Part shown: positions 1 through 8,937 of the stretch, one piece after another
Numbering within the stretch: the first letter of the stretch is position 1
How the letters are laid out: each line of letters opens with the position of its first letter
Source: an uncultured Bacteroidales bacterium
GTDB lineage: Bacteria > Bacteroidota > Bacteroidia > Bacteroidales > Bacteroidaceae
DNA length: 64,000 nucleotides
Direction: 5' to 3'
Assembly (NCBI GenBank): GCA_902801485.1
Contig: CADCIP010000002.1
Location: forward strand, 62,001-126,000
Program-made: the position numbers and the translations under genes
The notes under the pieces: model-generated
The model's input: only the letters and a program-made list of their open reading frames with translations
Told to the model about the DNA's origin: nothing
Database searches by the model: none

Positions 1-2
1 TC

Positions 3-2267
3 TCTTACATCTTGCGCGACTGCGCCCCTCATGCTATATGGACGTCGGAGCATAACATTACCATTGTTGAACAGGCTTTGGCAGAGACAGGATTGGACAT
101 TCCTTTTTTTATCATAGAAGAGAAGATGAGGTTGCAGCCCGAAGCGGAACGAAAGTCGCCTAATACATTTCCTTGGGCAGAACTGGATGTTCCCTATAAC
201 CAAAAGGTGGCCCTTATTATCTATACGTCCGGTACAACGGGAAGTCCAAAGGGAGTTATGCTCAGCTATCAGAATCTGATGGCCAACATAAAGGGCGTTT
301 CGCAGGATGTGGGTATATACACAAGCTATAGGCGGACAATGATTCTCTTACCCCTTCATCACGTTCTTCCCCTTATGGGTAGCGTGGTTGCTCCTTTCTG
401 GACAGGCGGAGGTGTGGCTATTTGTCCCAGTCTTACAGCTCCCGACCTGATGGATACACTTTCAAAGGGAAAGGTTGCCATAGTGATTGGTGTACCTCGT
501 CTGTGGCAGATGTTGTATGGCGGCATAAAGAAAAAGATAGACTCTAACTCCATAACATCTTTCCTTTTCCGTACGTGTGCCTTTTTCCGCAGCAGAACAC
601 TTTCAAGGATTGTGTTCAGCAGCATCCGACGTAAAATGGGCGGGCATATTAAGTTCTTTGTAAGCGGCGGTGCTGCACTCAGTAAGGAAATAGGGGAGGG
701 ACTGAAGACCTTGGGCCTGGATGTGCTGGAAGGATATGGTATGACTGAAACAGCTCCCATTATCTGCTTTACCCGTCCAACAGATATCCGTCCCGGTTGT
801 GTGGGACTTCCCTTGCCAGGAATCGAATGTAAATTGGTAAACGGCGAGCTATGTGCTAAAGGTCCCAATGTGATGTTGGGCTATTATAACCGACCCGAAG
901 AAACTGCAGCAGTTATAGATAGTGACGGATTTATTCATACGGGTGATTTGGCAACCATAGACAAGAAAGGCCGTGTAATCATTACCGGAAGAACCAAGGA
1001 GATAATTGTGCTGAGTAATGGCAAGAATATAGAACCCAGCGAGATAGAATACAAGTTAGAGCAGTACGACCAGTATGTTAAGGAAGTTGCCATTATGCAG
1101 GACAATGATCTCCTTCGTGCCATTGTTGTGCCACAGAGTCCCTGGGCTTCCCTGCTTAACGATACACAGGTAGAGGTAGCACTGAAGCGCGAAGTAATTG
1201 AACCCTACAACCGTTCTGTTGCCAACTACAAGAAGGTAATGGCACTGACGGTTTACAGGGGAGAACTGCCAAGGACCAAATTAGATAAGTTGCAGCGTTT
1301 CAAGCTTCAGGACTTGCTCAAGGCTTGCCAGTCTTCGCAACCTGTCCGTCAGGAAGAGCCGGAACCGGACTTGGAGGAGTACCGCATCATAAAACAGTTT
1401 ATCGAGCAGGAGAAGAAAGTTCCCGTTAAACCCTCTTCACACGTAGAGACGGACTTGGCAATGGATTCGTTAGATAAAGTCGGATTGCAGGGATTCATAG
1501 AACATACCTTTGGTTTGAAACTCCTCGTCGATCAGATGATTGTGTTTCCCAACATCAAGGCAATGGCCGAATATGTAGCTTCACGCAAAACGAAGGTAGA
1601 GGTGGAAGGTGTTGACTGGCACCGTCTGCTCAACGAATCGGTTCCAGACCTCCGCATACCACAGGCCTCATGCCTATTTCCTTTTGTGAACAAATGTTTT
1701 AAATTGTTCTTCAGATGTTATAATTCGCTTCGCATACATGGACGTATTCAGATACCGGATAAGGGTCCTTATATCCTGGCTCCCAATCATCAGAGTTTTG
1801 CCGATGCGCCTGTTGTCCTGAGTGGACTTTCCTGGCATCAGATAAAGACCTGCTATTTCTATGCCACAGAGGAACACATAAAAAGTAAGTTCCGCCGTGC
1901 GTTGGCCGACAAGAATAACACTATCATCATGGAACAGGTTCACCTGAAGGAGAGCATCCAGAAACTGGCACAGGTACTGAAAAACGGAAAGAATATTGTT
2001 ATCTTCCCAGAAGGAAGTCGTACACACGACGGTGAATTGGGCGACTTTAAACTTGCCTTTGCTATCCTAAGTAAGGAGCTGAATATTCCCGTCATCCCCG
2101 TTTGTATAAAAGGTGCCTACGAAGCATGGCCGAGGCATCGCAAGTACATCCATCCCCGTCATATCGAGGTGCATTATCTTCCACCTGTTATACCTACGGC
2201 AGACTTGTCTTATCAGCAGTTGGCAGATAAGGTAAAACAGGCGATAGCAACGATATTAGAAAAGTGA
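3..2267 (+). CDS. Acyl-ACP/acyl-CoA synthetase - ACP - PlsC acyltransferase fusion (5' end cut by window)
   Basis: The protein activates a fatty acid with ATP and probably passes it to a lysophospholipid or glycerophosphate, so it acts in membrane lipid synthesis or repair. From the first visible codons, an AMP-binding domain carries YTSGTTGSPKG near residue 71 and a hinge motif GRTKEIIVLSNGKNIEP near 330. A carrier-protein-like domain follows at about 455-535 with the phosphopantetheine-type motif MDSLDKV. A PlsC acyltransferase domain occupies about 560-751, with HQSFAD (HX4D) and FPEGSRT. The frame is open to the window edge with no stop, so the true start lies upstream; the first Met-like codon in view (TTG at 12) is not a real start. 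The architecture resembles E. coli Aas with an added carrier domain. The 3' end overlaps the convergent next gene by 12 bp. Confidence 0.88.
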   Translation, partial: SYILRDCAPHAIWTSEHNITIVEQALAETGLDIPFFIIEEKMRLQPEAERKSPNTFPWAELDVPYNQKVALIIYTSGTTGSPKGVMLSYQNLMANIKGVSQDVGIYTSYRRTMILLPLHHVLPLMGSVVAPFWTGGGVAICPSLTAPDLMDTLSKGKVAIVIGVPRLWQMLYGGIKKKIDSNSITSFLFRTCAFFRSRTLSRIVFSSIRRKMGGHIKFFVSGGAALSKEIGEGLKTLGLDVLEGYGMTETAPIICFTRPTDIRPGCVGLPLPGIECKLVNGELCAKGPNVMLGYYNRPEETAAVIDSDGFIHTGDLATIDKKGRVIITGRTKEIIVLSNGKNIEPSEIEYKLEQYDQYVKEVAIMQDNDLLRAIVVPQSPWASLLNDTQVEVALKREVIEPYNRSVANYKKVMALTVYRGELPRTKLDKLQRFKLQDLLKACQSSQPVRQEEPEPDLEEYRIIKQFIEQEKKVPVKPSSHVETDLAMDSLDKVGLQGFIEHTFGLKLLVDQMIVFPNIKAMAEYVASRKTKVEVEGVDWHRLLNESVPDLRIPQASCLFPFVNKCFKLFFRCYNSLRIHGRIQIPDKGPYILAPNHQSFADAPVVLSGLSWHQIKTCYFYATEEHIKSKFRRALADKNNTIIMEQVHLKESIQKLAQVLKNGKNIVIFPEGSRTHDGELGDFKLAFAILSKELNIPVIPVCIKGAYEAWPRHRKYIHPRHIEVHYLPPVIPTADLSYQQLADKVKQAIATILEK

Positions 2268-3698
2268 TTCCTGCGAATTGATTTCCTCGAGAGTGAAGGC
2301 AGAGGATCCGTCGAAGCAATGTGTACAGATTTGGTCTTTAGGAAGACCGATAGCTTCGATAAGCGTTTCCAGTTTGCTGAATTTCAGTGAATCCAGATTC
2401 AGGCGCTTGGCAATCTCTGCTACCATCTTCTTGTATTCAGGGCTGTCGGTGCGCGTATAGGCCTCCAGGTTCTTGTTCTCGTCACCTTCGAAATCCTTTA
2501 TGATACGGCGTGTAATAAGTTCCAGGTCGCTCTTGCTGGCACTGAAGTTGATAAACTTACAACCGTACACCAATGGAGGACAGGCGATACGCATATGAAC
2601 CTCCTTCGCTCCTAATTCATGGAAAATCTTTGCATTATCGTGAAGCTGTGTTCCTCGTACAATACTGTCATCGCAGAACAGGACACGCTTGCCACGCAAT
2701 TTGGCAGTGTTGGGTATAATCTTCATCTTGGCCACCAGATTTCGCATATCCTGATTGCTGGGTGTGAAGCTGCGGGGCCAAGTGGGTGTATATTTGTTGA
2801 TGGCTCTGCTATATGGACACTTATGACCTTCTGCATAACCCACTGCCATGCCAATGCCACTGTCGGGTATTCCGCAGGCACAATCCACCTCTACGTTGTC
2901 ATCTTCGCCCATTCTGCGTCCGCACTCATTACGAACCCATTCTACGTTTCTTCCTTCATAGCAACTGGAGGGGAATCCATAGTAAACCCAAAGGAACGAA
3001 CATATCTGCATACGTTTGTTGGGCTTGCGTAACTGCTCCATTTTATTGGCTGTAATGCGGATAATCTCGCCGGGGCCTACAAAGTAGGTTGTCTCGTAAT
3101 CCAGGTTGGGAAATGCCGTGTTTTCGCTGGCAACAGCCATAGCTCCTTTTTTCTTTCCAACTACAATGGGTGTGCGTCCCCAAGAATCGCGGGCTGCAAT
3201 AATGCCGTTCTCCGTAAGCAGGAGCATAGAGCAAGAACCCTTTATATGATTAAAGACATTTTCTATACCAGAAACAAAATCCTTACCTTTTATAATAAGC
3301 AAGGCAACAAGTTCTGTCGGATTGATTTTTCCTGAGGAGAATTCACTGAAGTGCTGCCCTTCGGAAAGGAGTTTCTGGCATAGTTCTTCCAGATTGTTTA
3401 TTTTGGCAACCGTAACCAGGGCAAAGCGACCTAAGTGGCTGTTCATAAGCATGGGTTGCGCATCGGTGTCGCTGATTACGCCTATACCTGCGTTTCCTTT
3501 GAACTTATCCAGTTCGTCTTCAAAACGAGTCCTGAAATAAGTGCTTTCCAAGTTGTGAATACTGCGGAAAAACTCACCTTCTTCACTCAGCGTAGCCATA
3601 CCGCCGCGTTTGGTACCCATGTGCGACTGGTAGTCTGTTCCGTAAAATAAGTCTGCGCTGCAGGGCTGCATGGATACTGTTCCGAAAAAACCTCCCAT
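2256..3698 (-). CDS. Amidophosphoribosyltransferase-like protein (PurF family) without the N-terminal catalytic cysteine
   Basis: PurF makes phosphoribosylamine from PRPP and glutamine, the first step of purine synthesis. This 480-residue protein has the N-terminal nucleophile amidotransferase fold and the phosphoribosyltransferase half, with the PRPP loop FCDDSIVRGTQ near residue 345. It also has cysteines suited to an Fe-S cluster of the Bacillus type (CACGIPDSG and CTHCFDG). The start is fixed by ATG at 3698, giving MGGFFGTVS. In active PurF the second residue is Cys, exposed by processing and used as the glutaminase nucleophile; here it is Gly. From memory, Bacteroidales carry a similar MGG-starting paralog beside a normal PurF. 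It may use ammonia, a partner glutaminase, or serve another role. A -7-like element (TACCTTTG, minus strand) lies about 40 bp upstream. Family assignment is firm; function is not. Confidence 0.85.
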   Translation of the reverse strand: MGGFFGTVSMQPCSADLFYGTDYQSHMGTKRGGMATLSEEGEFFRSIHNLESTYFRTRFEDELDKFKGNAGIGVISDTDAQPMLMNSHLGRFALVTVAKINNLEELCQKLLSEGQHFSEFSSGKINPTELVALLIIKGKDFVSGIENVFNHIKGSCSMLLLTENGIIAARDSWGRTPIVVGKKKGAMAVASENTAFPNLDYETTYFVGPGEIIRITANKMEQLRKPNKRMQICSFLWVYYGFPSSCYEGRNVEWVRNECGRRMGEDDNVEVDCACGIPDSGIGMAVGYAEGHKCPYSRAINKYTPTWPRSFTPSNQDMRNLVAKMKIIPNTAKLRGKRVLFCDDSIVRGTQLHDNAKIFHELGAKEVHMRIACPPLVYGCKFINFSASKSDLELITRRIIKDFEGDENKNLEAYTRTDSPEYKKMVAEIAKRLNLDSLKFSKLETLIEAIGLPKDQICTHCFDGSSAFTLEEINSQESLF

Positions 3699-3734
3699 AA
3701 ATGTGTTTGTTATCTTCTATCTTAAAAACTGCTG

Positions 3735-3742
3735 CAAAGGTA
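3735..3742 (-). promoter_or_regulatory. Candidate -7 promoter element for the PurF-like gene
   Basis: Read on the minus strand this is TACCTTTG, a match to the Bacteroidota -7 consensus TAnnTTTG, 36 bp before the ATG. I see no clear TTTG at the -33 position. Confidence 0.45.
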
Positions 3743-3816
3743 ATTCATTTTCATTAAATAGCATAGCTATAATATAATTTTTTTTTCTTCTTTTTTTCTT
3801 TTTACATGAGTTGGCT

Positions 3817-6800
3817 TTAATACTTCACAATCTTCTTTCCATTATAAATATAAATACCCTTGGGTAAGGACCCACTTACCCATTTATCACTTACCCATTT
3901 ATCACTTACCCATTTATCACTTACCCATTTACCATTTAGCCATTTACCATTTGCCATTTTGCGGCCGCTGAGGTCGTATGTCCCATACTGGTTATAGGCT
4001 TTATAGGTTTCATGGGTCTCTGCTATGCCGTCCTCCTCATCGTTATGATAGCTGCCGTCGGTCCATAAATATACCGGTTTATGGCTTGCGTCGGGGATAG
4101 GGAAGGGGTCTGTTCCCAATGTCTGATACCATGCCATATCGTCGTCTTTGCGTTTGCCGTTCAGCAGGAGGCAGAGGGCACCGTTCTTGTACTCTGTGGG
4201 ATTGGTTCTCTTTACGCCCTTGGGTATATCCACATTCCAGTCGGTGAAGTAGTAGCAGTTGTCCTGAAGTAGCATGCTGTTGTTCCTGCATATCACATCA
4301 CTGCCGTTGATACCGACGTTATAGTTACCCATCACCAATGTGTTTGAAACCATGATAGGCGCAGAAGCCCAGCCGCACACACCGCCGCAGCAGTCGGTGT
4401 TACTGCCGTTGATAGAACCGCCAAAGAAGCAGTCGGTCACCTCTGATATCTCTGTGCTCTCACTGTTAAGTCCTATGATGCCGCCATGTGTTCCGTCGCC
4501 ATTCACCGTACTGACAATATCCGTGTAGCTTTGGCATCTTATTAGTTGTCCTCCTATCATGTTGCTGACAATCCCGCCCGCAAATTTAGCACTTGTCTTT
4601 ACAGTCCCATAAACTATAAGGTCTTGTATTGTTCCGCTTACATTGTGGAACAGACCGGCATAGTCTGCATTGCGTTGCACATTTATCTTTATGGAGTACC
4701 CTGCCCCGTCAAATGTTCCTGCGTATGAAGTTCCCATGCCAATCATGGTATTGAAAGCTGTAAAGTCGATATTGTCTCCCAGAACGGCACATACCGTATT
4801 GTCCGTTCCGGCAATATACCTGGCATACCATTCCAATTGCTGAGCTGTGGAAAGAACGTAGTAGCCCCTTTCATCTCGTGGCATGGTGCTGTCGTCACAG
4901 AGTCCGCAAACGATACAGATGCCGTCTCTTATCACATGTGCATCCCTTTGGTCGAAAACCTTATTGTTGGAATAGCCCAAGCCGGGAGAGTAGGGCGATC
5001 CGTCGCAATGGACGCGGGAAACGGAATACACCTCTCCTCTGGAAGAATCCATCGAGGGCATGTCGTCCACACCCAAACGCTGGAACCATAGCGGTTCTTT
5101 CCGGTTTGTATTCATCCGGAAACATGCGTCACCCATGCATATTTGGTCTAATGTAAAATAGGTCAGGTTGCCGCAACCGTTGGCAGCTCCCCACGTGTCA
5201 TAAGTAAAGTTGTTGACAGAAGCGACGTTACCTGCGTTTCTTGCTATGATGTCGCTTCCGTTCTTAGATACTGTTATGTTGGAACTTATCAGGCAGTTCT
5301 TAATGGTGGTGGAAGACGAGGCCCATCCTACAACGCCTCCGCAACAGTCTGTATTGGAGCCGCTCATGCTTCCGCTAATCAGGCAATCTTCGATGTATGT
5401 ATTATCGTTACTGACGCCCACAATGCCTCCGTGTGTTCCGTCACCGTTTACCGTACTTATTATTTGTACATCGGCGGTACACCGTTCTATGCGTGCTCCT
5501 TCCGTCCCCCCGGCAATTCCGGCAGCAAATTTGTTGCTTGTGCGGATGGTACCTTTTACAGTCAGGTCTTTTACGCATCCGTCCAGGTAACGGAATAGCG
5601 CAACATACTCTTGCGAGGCATTCATCTTGATTGTTATGCTGTGGTGATTGCCGTTAAAGGTACCCTTGAATCGTACGCCTTTTCCAATCATTTCGTTCTC
5701 ATAGGCAGTAAAATCAATGTCTGCCTGTAGGGTGGCCGAGATAGAAGCTTTACCGCTGTTCACCATATCGGCAAAGTTTTTCAGATCCTTTGCCGAGGCT
5801 ATGTAGTAGTGTTCCTCTTCTCCTTGATGGTTCTTTGTCCGATCGTCCAGGAACGGAATGCGTTCGCGCAGGTATTCGCGCAGGTATTCCACCTCTCCCT
5901 CATACGTACCGGCCACACGCGGATTCAGGTGTTGTACCGAGTTAAGTATGGGCCATCTTATGAAGTTCAGCCGCTGGCTTTCGTCCAGTTCGCGGGCTGT
6001 GGAGTCGATGTATGCGAAAAGGCTTTCTTCTGTAATGTCCCAGTCCTTTCGTGCTGTTTCCCACATAACACGCAGCGAGTCGCAGAAGGCTTCGTCCGAG
6101 AAGATACGCCTAAGCAGCGCACGGGAATTGCCTGCACCGCCTCGAGCCAGCGAGAGGTAGTCTCCGTAGTTACGGTTGGGATAGAATCGGCTGTCGTTGT
6201 CGAAAGCCAGGTCGAAGTCCCATACCGTCTCTACCCTCAGTTTGTCTGTACCGCGGTCTTTGCTCAAATAGCAACTGTGGAAAGCATCGGGATTGCCTGT
6301 AAGTTCTTCCACCAGCCAATAGCACTGAAGGCTCTTCTCGTCCAGTATTGCCCTATAGCCCAGTTCCGGATCATTGAAACTCCTGCTCAGAATGCGCATT
6401 TCCATCTGGTTATAGAAGTCCTCGATATATTTATGCTGTTCGGTGGTGATGCTGTTTTCGTCGGGTGACTTGATGGTCACTGGCGACCCGAAGCGTGTCT
6501 GGAACCACGATGTTTCCTGACTGGCATAACCGTCCAGTTCCAGCAGATAACCACCCGTCAGTGCCTCGCCTTCTATGTCATCGGGTTCCATTTCTGTGAT
6601 GTTCACACGGTCCTTGTCAACGGTTATCTGGTCGGTCAGTTGGTAGCATCCCTTGTATTCTCCGTTCACAATCACATCCACAGGTTTGCTCCAAGGCGTG
6701 TAAGGCATCCTCATTCTGCGTGACACTTCAAAGCTGACCAGGTTACGCATCAGCGACTTATCGCCGTAGTTGTTGATAAGTGTCCACTTCTTGGCTTTAG

Positions 6801-7578
6801 CAGGCGACTTCATGTCGCTGTCCTTGAACATGTGTTTCTTTGTGTCAAGTTTTATGCGATAGGGCTTCTTGGGGAAGGAAATGCTGGCATTGCCGCGTAA
6901 ACGGGTTGTCCCTGTTTCTTCCTGAACTTTTGTGCCGTTTGCATAGATAATTGTGTATGAACTCGTTAGCTCGTGTATCTTATCGTAAGGATCTATGTGG
7001 TTTTGCGTATTGATAACCACTGTCGGCAGGTTCGTAAGCTGATAGAATTTGCTCTCGTCGCCTTCCGACTCGTAGCCGTAGAATTCCAGTTCGGCTATGT
7101 TGCATCGGGCGGCATTAGGTCCCACGTAACGCACATATCGGAAGCCTTTGCTAACATTCACATCCGCATAGTCCATTTTGCCGATGGTACCTTCCTGACT
7201 GTTGATGTAAAGGGGGTAGGATGTCAGGAAGTCGGAATCGTTAGACCCTTCGAAGAGACCTAAAACCACACGTTGTGGACCCACGCTTCCGTTTCGTGGG
7301 CTCCATCCCACACGGGTAATAACATGTGGTGTGCCCAAGTCCAGTCCTGCCCAGGTATTGCTTCTTTCCCAGCTGGCAAAAAATGTGCTCAGGTTGCCGT
7401 CGAAGGCATTTCTTATGGTGTTTATTGTCGTGCTGGCTTGGCTGGAGTTATCGTAATCCACCGAAAGCGGAGAGCCGATAGGCGTCCCCGTAAGCTTATA
7501 AGAAACCCTATTGTCGGCCCAACAGTGCAGAACCGACAATAGGGCTATAAGAACAATATGCCCTTTTGTTTTCAGCAT
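3817..7578 (-). CDS. Large secreted CotH-domain protein with discoidin-like domain, GLUG-type repeats and T9SS tail
   Basis: The 1253-residue protein starts with a signal peptide (about residues 1-21, ending HCWA). Next comes a discoidin (F5/8 type C)-like domain at about 25-170, including AFDGNLSTFF. A CotH domain follows at about 185-560, with TTRLRGNASISFPKKPYR and LMRNLVSFEVSRRM. CotH proteins include spore-coat protein kinases and fungal invasins; in Bacteroidota they are secreted and of unknown substrate. Two related GLUG-type beta-helix blocks (about 600-830 and 890-1150) share the signature GSNTDCCGGVVGWAS. The C-terminus (YDLSGRKM, then PKGIYIYNGKKIVKY) resembles a short type IX secretion sorting tail and is split by a KWVSD repeat array. 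Its ATG overlaps the stop of the upstream PH-domain gene (TGATG), which suggests translational coupling. It is probably surface-anchored or secreted; adhesion is a guess. Confidence 0.85.
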   Translation of the reverse strand: MLKTKGHIVLIALLSVLHCWADNRVSYKLTGTPIGSPLSVDYDNSSQASTTINTIRNAFDGNLSTFFASWERSNTWAGLDLGTPHVITRVGWSPRNGSVGPQRVVLGLFEGSNDSDFLTSYPLYINSQEGTIGKMDYADVNVSKGFRYVRYVGPNAARCNIAELEFYGYESEGDESKFYQLTNLPTVVINTQNHIDPYDKIHELTSSYTIIYANGTKVQEETGTTRLRGNASISFPKKPYRIKLDTKKHMFKDSDMKSPAKAKKWTLINNYGDKSLMRNLVSFEVSRRMRMPYTPWSKPVDVIVNGEYKGCYQLTDQITVDKDRVNITEMEPDDIEGEALTGGYLLELDGYASQETSWFQTRFGSPVTIKSPDENSITTEQHKYIEDFYNQMEMRILSRSFNDPELGYRAILDEKSLQCYWLVEELTGNPDAFHSCYLSKDRGTDKLRVETVWDFDLAFDNDSRFYPNRNYGDYLSLARGGAGNSRALLRRIFSDEAFCDSLRVMWETARKDWDITEESLFAYIDSTARELDESQRLNFIRWPILNSVQHLNPRVAGTYEGEVEYLREYLRERIPFLDDRTKNHQGEEEHYYIASAKDLKNFADMVNSGKASISATLQADIDFTAYENEMIGKGVRFKGTFNGNHHSITIKMNASQEYVALFRYLDGCVKDLTVKGTIRTSNKFAAGIAGGTEGARIERCTADVQIISTVNGDGTHGGIVGVSNDNTYIEDCLISGSMSGSNTDCCGGVVGWASSSTTIKNCLISSNITVSKNGSDIIARNAGNVASVNNFTYDTWGAANGCGNLTYFTLDQICMGDACFRMNTNRKEPLWFQRLGVDDMPSMDSSRGEVYSVSRVHCDGSPYSPGLGYSNNKVFDQRDAHVIRDGICIVCGLCDDSTMPRDERGYYVLSTAQQLEWYARYIAGTDNTVCAVLGDNIDFTAFNTMIGMGTSYAGTFDGAGYSIKINVQRNADYAGLFHNVSGTIQDLIVYGTVKTSAKFAGGIVSNMIGGQLIRCQSYTDIVSTVNGDGTHGGIIGLNSESTEISEVTDCFFGGSINGSNTDCCGGVCGWASAPIMVSNTLVMGNYNVGINGSDVICRNNSMLLQDNCYYFTDWNVDIPKGVKRTNPTEYKNGALCLLLNGKRKDDDMAWYQTLGTDPFPIPDASHKPVYLWTDGSYHNDEEDGIAETHETYKAYNQYGTYDLSGRKMANGKWLNGKWVSDKWVSDKWVSDKWVSGSLPKGIYIYNGKKIVKY
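3874..3960. repeat. 15-bp tandem repeat (minisatellite) inside the CotH gene
   Basis: The unit ACTTACCCATTTATC occurs three times exactly (3874, 3889, 3904). A fourth copy has one change (3919), and degenerate units continue to about 3960. On the coding strand each unit encodes the pentapeptide KWVSD or a variant (KWLNG), so copy changes keep the reading frame. The array lies between the two halves of the C-terminal sorting tail. Confidence 0.95.
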
Positions 7579-8156
7579 CAGGATGGCTGTGTTTCTGCCG
7601 ATGGTGCCTGTGCGGTTGCTTCTGGCTGTGGAACTGAGGCAGGAGTTGGGGTTGAAGACAGGACAGAATTAACGGTGCTTGCGTTGATGGCACTCAGCAC
7701 CATCTTCCTTACTTGCATGGGGTGTTCTATGCAGTGTACCTGATGACTGGTTCCGCCGCTTCCCACCAGTTCCACGCAACCCGTACCTAACATACGCTGC
7801 CAGAAAGTCTGGTAATAGTTTACCGTCTCAATCCGATGAAGCGGGATTTCCGTCATCTTGATATTGAAGATGCCATCCTTCTGTACAAATCGGGTGCTAG
7901 TGATGGCAAATTCGGAACGTGTGCGTACAATCCTGCCGATAATACCGATAATCAGGCCCAATACAGCAACAGCCAGCCCTGCGTACATATATGCATCCGT
8001 TTGGTTGTAGTAATAGCAAACACCAGCAGCTGCCAAACCGCCCAAAACCATCAGCCAACTACAGAAGATGTATCTCCAGATACTGCTCCAGTGCAGTCTT
8101 CCCTCGTACTTAATCTCTTCGCCATTCTCGAGGCTTTTCTTAATGAAGTTTCCCAT
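7578..8156 (-). CDS. PH-domain (YdbS/YdbT-like) membrane protein
   Basis: This 192-residue protein has two hydrophobic segments at about residues 29-48 and 53-72, typical of bacterial bPH2 membrane proteins. A PH-like region follows with TSTRFVQKDGIFNIKMTEIPLHRIETV and QTFWQRMLGTGCVELVGS, split here to show only the hallmark stretches. The C-terminal 45 residues are a low-complexity Ala/Pro/Thr/Ser tail. Such proteins sit in the cytoplasmic membrane and their role is poorly defined. The stop overlaps the start of the downstream CotH gene by one base (TGATG), so the two are very likely cotranscribed and coupled. The start is ATG at 8156. Confidence 0.82.
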   Translation of the reverse strand: MGNFIKKSLENGEEIKYEGRLHWSSIWRYIFCSWLMVLGGLAAAGVCYYYNQTDAYMYAGLAVAVLGLIIGIIGRIVRTRSEFAITSTRFVQKDGIFNIKMTEIPLHRIETVNYYQTFWQRMLGTGCVELVGSGGTSHQVHCIEHPMQVRKMVLSAINASTVNSVLSSTPTPASVPQPEATAQAPSAETQPS

Positions 8157-8291
8157 TTTTTTGTTTGTTCTGTGCCCTCTGAGGGCGTAAACTTATTTTT
8201 AGTGCAAATTTCGGAAAAAAAATTGTTACTGGCAAACTTTTCCAAGATTTTAATTTGCAAAAAGACAAGAAGAAAAGACAAAAATGCGTTT

Positions 8292-8433
8292 GCGTTGCAC
8301 CGTTGCAGTGTTGCAGTTCCAAAACAGATTATTTGAAAGTCAAAAATTAACTCTATATTTATAAGTAAATATAGAAGTATTTTTAGGGTGTAGAAATGCT
8401 TTTCGAGAACTGCAACGCTGCAACGCTGCAACA
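8292..8433. repeat. Inverted repeat pair built of CTGCAAC iterations
   Basis: The arm at 8292-8324, read on the minus strand, gives TTTTGGAACTGCAAC followed by ACTGCAACGGTGCAAC. The arm at 8400-8433, read on the plus strand, gives TTTTCGAGAACTGCAAC then GCTGCAACGCTGCAAC. Both contain a 9-bp iteration (CTGCAACRC). They flank about 75 bp of AT-rich DNA with no coding sense. Confidence 0.8.
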
Positions 8434-8896
8434 GCGAGAGCAGAGCAGTTGAAAAAAGTTTGACTTTTATTCGAGAACCGCAATGCTATTGTCATATCTT
8501 TGCAACGTCAAAACGAGGTAGGAAGTGCACTCCCTAACTAGGCGGCAAAAATTGCCTAACTAGAGAGTTTTTCCTCCCCAACTTGACAGAAAAGAACCGG
8601 TTCAGAGAGTGTGATAGAAAATTATTTACAAACTAAACCTTAACCAGATCCCACCTCAGTTCCTCCGTCGCGAATGGGGATTCGCTCCCCTTGGTGAAGC
8701 CGCAGTGACATCCAGCCACTGCTCTAAACACCTCAGTCGCCCCTTGTAGGGGAGGGGGGACAGACTTCCAGGATCTTATTACACCCGTCCCTACAAAGGA
8801 AGGGGATATTTCCTAAACACACAAATACACACACATATATATTGTAACGTGCTAATGACAAACAAGGCAATCTTCTGGTATATGTTGGAGACATCA

Positions 8897-8928
8897 TTTG
8901 GACTTTCACCCGCTTTATTCTATCTTTG
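8897..8928 (+). promoter_or_regulatory. Bacteroidota-type promoter upstream of a broken secreted-protein gene
   Basis: TTTG at 8897-8900, exactly 20 bp, then TATCTTTG at 8921-8928 matches the sigma-ABfr consensus (TTTG, N19-21, TAnnTTTG). The ATG of the pseudogene follows 9 bp later, so the leader would be very short. Confidence 0.75.
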
Positions 8929-8937
8929 CCACGTATA

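Larger units (their letters stand above)
8157..8937. other. 781-bp stretch without an intact gene
   Basis: I see no supportable coding region here. The stretch holds a pair of inverted repeats (8292-8324 and 8400-8433). A -7-like TATCTTTG lies at 8495-8502 without a partner -33. Next is a short hairpin-rich stretch (8521-8575) in which CTAACTAGGC and GCCTAACTAG flank an A-rich loop. Several palindromic GC-rich pieces follow (8668-8690 around GGGGATTCGCTCCCC; GCAGTG/CACTGC at 8704-8725; 8730-8762). Together these look like repeat debris. Confidence 0.7.

Noticed and set aside
3874-3960. Repeat array considered as CRISPR
   Set aside because: Units are 15 bp, contiguous without spacers, and encode in-frame pentapeptides.
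5809-6468. 219-codon frame opposite the CotH domain
   Set aside because: No start context, signal or family features; the opposite strand has clear domains.
8051-8431. 126-codon minus-strand frame upstream of the PH-domain gene
   Set aside because: It reads through inverted repeats and AT-rich filler, overlaps the PH gene start and has no protein-like motif.
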